From NCBI RefSeq assembly GCF_024806495.1, contig NZ_JANUFF010000001.1:682001-746000 (forward strand): a DNA stretch of 64,000 bases, given 5' to 3'. This document shows positions 63,362 through 64,000 of this stretch, piece after piece (position 1 is the stretch's first letter; every line of letters begins with the position of its first letter). This stretch comes from Chryseobacterium sp. JUb7 (GTDB lineage Bacteria > Bacteroidota > Bacteroidia > Flavobacteriales > Weeksellaceae). The position numbers were made by a program, and so were the translations under genes. Below the pieces are notes generated by a model. The model was not told the DNA's origin and searched no databases. It saw nothing but the letters and a program-made list of their open reading frames with translations.

Positions 63362-64000
63362 ATGACAAGCAAAATTACAGGTGTAGGCAACTACATCCCT
63401 TCAGAAACCATTACCAATTTATTTTTTGATAAACACTTATTTTTAAATGAAGAGGGGATTGCATTAAAAGAAAACAATGCTTCGATTACCAGCAAATTGC
63501 AAAAAATTACGGGTATTGAAGAAAGAAGATACGCCAGTAACAATCAGGTAACCTCAGATTTGGGATTAATTGCAGCTCAGGCAGCTATAGAGAACTCCGG
63601 AATCGATCCTGAAACTTTAGATTATATCATATTTGCTCATAATTTCGGTGATGTACGTTTCGGTACCATACAGTCTGATACCGTTCCTAGTCTTGCCTCA
63701 AGAGTAAAGCATCTTTTAAAAATCAAGAACAACTTCTGTGTGGCTTATGATGTATTATTCGGATGTCCGGGATGGATTGAGGGAGTCATACAGGCTAATG
63801 CATTCATCAAATCCGGGATTGCAAAAAAATGTCTGGTCATAGGCGCTGAAACCCTTTCAAGAGTGGTCGATATCCATGACAGAGACAGTATGATTTATGC
63901 TGACGGTGCGGGGGCTGTGATCTTAGAGGCTGCTGATGATGAATCCGGAATACAATCGCATTTATCGGCATCTTATACTTTGAAAGAAAAAGATTTCCTA
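63362..64000 (+). CDS. 3-oxoacyl-ACP synthase III family protein (cut by window edge)
   Basis: The first 213 residues are visible. They form the N-terminal thiolase-fold half of a FabH-like ketosynthase: SKITGVGNYIPSETITNLFF, the LQKITGIEERRYA region, DLGLIAAQAAIENSGIDPET, and the active-site Cys135 in YDVLFGCPGWIEG. YADGAGAVILEAADD follows. The catalytic His and Asn lie beyond the edge. Such enzymes start or end fatty-acid and polyketide chains. The insert of ~15 residues after Asn19 compared with FabH suggests a secondary-metabolism type rather than housekeeping FabH. Confidence 0.9.
   Translation, partial: MTSKITGVGNYIPSETITNLFFDKHLFLNEEGIALKENNASITSKLQKITGIEERRYASNNQVTSDLGLIAAQAAIENSGIDPETLDYIIFAHNFGDVRFGTIQSDTVPSLASRVKHLLKIKNNFCVAYDVLFGCPGWIEGVIQANAFIKSGIAKKCLVIGAETLSRVVDIHDRDSMIYADGAGAVILEAADDESGIQSHLSASYTLKEKDFL

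Overview
The window looks like chromosomal DNA of an AT-rich Bacteroidota bacterium, most likely a flavobacterium of the Chryseobacterium type. The signs are two SusC/SusD outer-membrane pairs, short secreted proteins that mature at a 'SAQ' signal-peptidase site, GPH and SSS sugar symporters, several TAnnTTTG-type -7 boxes, and few good Shine-Dalgarno sequences. I saw no rRNA, tRNA, insertion sequence, prophage block or CRISPR array.

Layout. 1-2065: two tandem paralogous secreted repeat proteins; the first is cut by the window edge. 2342-9411: a galactose block (galM, galK, galT, an SSS symporter, then a LysR regulator, all on the minus strand) with a divergent GntR regulator. 9412-10995: a CPA1 Na+/H+ antiporter. 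11158-20249: scattered single genes (secreted proteins, two AraC regulators, an MFS transporter, a PL1 pectate lyase lipoprotein, a HAD phosphatase, small unknowns). 20364-47041: about 27 kb, all minus strand, forming a glucuronoxylan utilisation locus. 47578-51551: a divergent DapB-like reductase, a GH88 unsaturated glucuronyl hydrolase and an orphan DUF4041/GIY-YIG protein. 51707-57952: a VOC protein facing a second SusC/SusD set that continues into a di-haem cytochrome c peroxidase and an HxlR regulator. 58280-64000: poorly characterised genes (202-aa protein, 78-aa plus 522-aa pair, 602-aa protein) and a ketoacyl-ACP synthase III cut by the right edge.

The xylan locus reads as a pathway. 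SusC/SusD import oligosaccharides. Periplasmic GH10 xylanase, GH115 and GH67 alpha-glucuronidases, a SGNH acetylesterase, a GH43 beta-xylosidase and a GH35-like enzyme debranch and shorten them. A GPH symporter carries products inward, and a leaderless GH43 probably finishes hydrolysis in the cytoplasm. A mutarotase, xylose isomerase and xylulokinase feed xylose to the pentose phosphate pathway. An SDR fructuronate reductase and UxuA handle glucuronate; uronate isomerase, KDG kinase and KDPG aldolase are not in the window. A Nudix-fold NrtR-like regulator with a degenerate Nudix box heads the locus just before xylB and is the probable xylose sensor.

The least explained parts are the SusCD-peroxidase-HxlR operon, the divergent DapB paralogue, and the 59.2-64 kb stretch where a 602-aa possible flavin TIM-barrel protein is divergent from a ketosynthase III. 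All functional calls rest on reading motifs by eye; no database search was run.
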